A stretch of DNA of 5,671 bases from Afipia sp. (GTDB lineage Bacteria > Pseudomonadota > Alphaproteobacteria > Rhizobiales > Xanthobacteraceae): assembly GCA_020056155.1 (NCBI GenBank), contig JAGVII010000275.1, positions 1 to 5,671 on the forward strand, written 5' to 3'. How positions within the stretch are numbered: position 1 is the first letter of the stretch; the number at the start of each line of letters is the position of its first letter. Of the stretch, positions 4,820 to 5,671 are shown piece by piece. The notes below the pieces were generated by a model. The model did no database searches. It was not told the origin of the DNA and worked only from the letters and a program-made list of their open reading frames with translations. Both the position numbers and the translations under genes were made by a program.

Positions 4820-5671
4820 GACACCGACTCTTCGGAGGCGGTGCGGCCGATGGCTTCGCCGATCAGCGAGGCGATCGACAGCACGCGGATGTTCGGGGCC
4901 TTGCGCATGGCGTCGGTCGGCTGGATCGAGTCGGTGATGACGAGTTCCTTGAGCCGCGACGAGGTGATGCGCGCCACCGCGCCGCCGGAGAGGACGCCGT
5001 GGGTGATGTAGGCGTAGACATCCTTGGCGCCGTTGGCGAGCAGGGCGTCCGCCGCGTTCACCAGCGTACCGCCTGAGTCGACGATGTCGTCGACGAGAAT
5101 GCAGGTGTAGCCGGCGACATCGCCGATCACGTTCATGACTTCGGACTCGCCGGCGCGTTCGCGGCGCTTGTCGATGATGGCCAGCGGCGCGTTGATGCGC
5201 TTCGCGAGGCCGCGGGCGCGAACCACGCCGCCGACGTCCGGCGACACCACCATGACGTTGGCCAGGTCGAATCGCTCCTTGATGTCCTTCACCATGACCG
5301 GCGAGGCATAGAGGTTGTCCGTCGGGATATCGAAGAAGCCCTGGATCTGCCCGGCGTGCAGATCGAGCGTCATCACGCGATCGGCGCCGGCATGGGTGAT
5401 CAGGTTGGCCACCAGCTTGGCCGAGATCGGTGAGCGCGAGCCGACCTTGCGATCCTGCCTTGCGTAGCCGAAATACGGGATCACGGCGGTGATGCGGCGC
5501 GCGGAGGCGCGGCGCAGCGCATCGGTGATGATCAGCAATTCCATCAGATGGTCGTTGGCGGGAAACGACGTCGACTGGATGATGAACACGTCCGAGCCGC
5601 GCACGTTTTCAAGGACCTCGACGAAGATTTCGTTGTCGGCGAAGCGCCGCACGCTGGCCTTGGCCAGCGGC
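4804..5671 (-). CDS. prs: Ribose-phosphate pyrophosphokinase (PRPP synthetase), 5' end outside window
   Basis: A cytoplasmic enzyme that transfers pyrophosphate from ATP to ribose 5-phosphate, making PRPP for purine, pyrimidine, histidine, tryptophan and NAD synthesis. The visible 289 residues run to TGA at 4806-4804; the frame is open through the window edge ([18 protein letters not shown]), so about 30 N-terminal residues are missing from a usual length near 315. The GTG at 5652 is an internal valine of KASVRRF. Motifs in order: [14 protein letters not shown], the ATP-site loop [11 protein letters not shown], the metal and substrate segment [33 protein letters not shown] near the catalytic flexible loop, and the PRPP-binding loop [11 protein letters not shown]. 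The conserved C-terminal [11 protein letters not shown] and a short acidic tail follow. Ser replaces the commoner Thr in DIVD(T/S)GGT, a conservative change. It is a class I enzyme by these motifs and appears intact in the part seen. The next gene on this strand is the YbjN-domain gene after 436 bases. Confidence 0.97.
   Translation of the reverse strand, partial: PLAKASVRRFADNEIFVEVLENVRGSDVFIIQSTSFPANDHLMELLIITDALRRASARRITAVIPYFGYARQDRKVGSRSPISAKLVANLITHAGADRVMTLDLHAGQIQGFFDIPTDNLYASPVMVKDIKERFDLANVMVVSPDVGGVVRARGLAKRINAPLAIIDKRRERAGESEVMNVIGDVAGYTCILVDDIVDSGGTLVNAADALLANGAKDVYAYITHGVLSGGAVARITSSRLKELVITDSIQPTDAMRKAPNIRVLSIASLIGEAIGRTASEESVSSLFD

Noticed and set aside
4485..4937. 150-codon plus-strand frame reaching into the end of prs
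   Set aside because: It overlaps prs antisense by more than 130 bases, has no ribosome site and is Arg/Ser-rich without a domain.

Overview
The window reads as chromosomal DNA of a high-GC alphaproteobacterium, most likely from the Bradyrhizobium/Rhodopseudomonas/Nitrobacter group (Nitrobacteraceae). This rests on the G/C-ending codon use, the gene neighbourhood, the protein styles, and two families of short palindromic intergenic repeats typical of that group. The family assignment is inference from recognised protein motifs; no database search was possible.

Left part, plus strand (1-2698): the C-terminal two thirds of a MarR-type winged-helix regulator, cut by the window edge, overlaps by a GTGA junction with an OmpR-class response regulator. 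This pair resembles the PetP/PetR arrangement of other alphaproteobacteria. After a 226-base gap filled largely by a palindromic repeat comes an EnvZ-like membrane sensor histidine kinase. The three genes plausibly form one regulatory unit: an envelope sensor, its DNA-binding partner and an accessory MarR regulator. The partnership is inferred from proximity only.

Right part, minus strand (5671-2861): three genes read right to left. They are prs (ribose-phosphate pyrophosphokinase, N-terminus beyond the window), a YbjN-domain protein, and proC (pyrroline-5-carboxylate reductase). prs and the YbjN gene are separated by 436 bases that hold no convincing gene. The YbjN gene and proC are separated by 169 bases holding a 28-base repeat present twice in inverted orientation. 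proC and the kinase gene converge, and their 162-base gap holds a second copy of the palindromic repeat seen between the regulator and kinase genes.

No mobile element with a transposase, CRISPR array, tRNA or rRNA was found. The coding content is ordinary housekeeping and signalling. The less ordinary features are non-coding: repeats sit in three of the gene junctions, one overlaps the likely ribosome-binding region of the kinase gene, one sits just upstream of the proC start, and a hairpin carries part of the prs stop codon in its loop. No strong evidence for an undescribed system was found.
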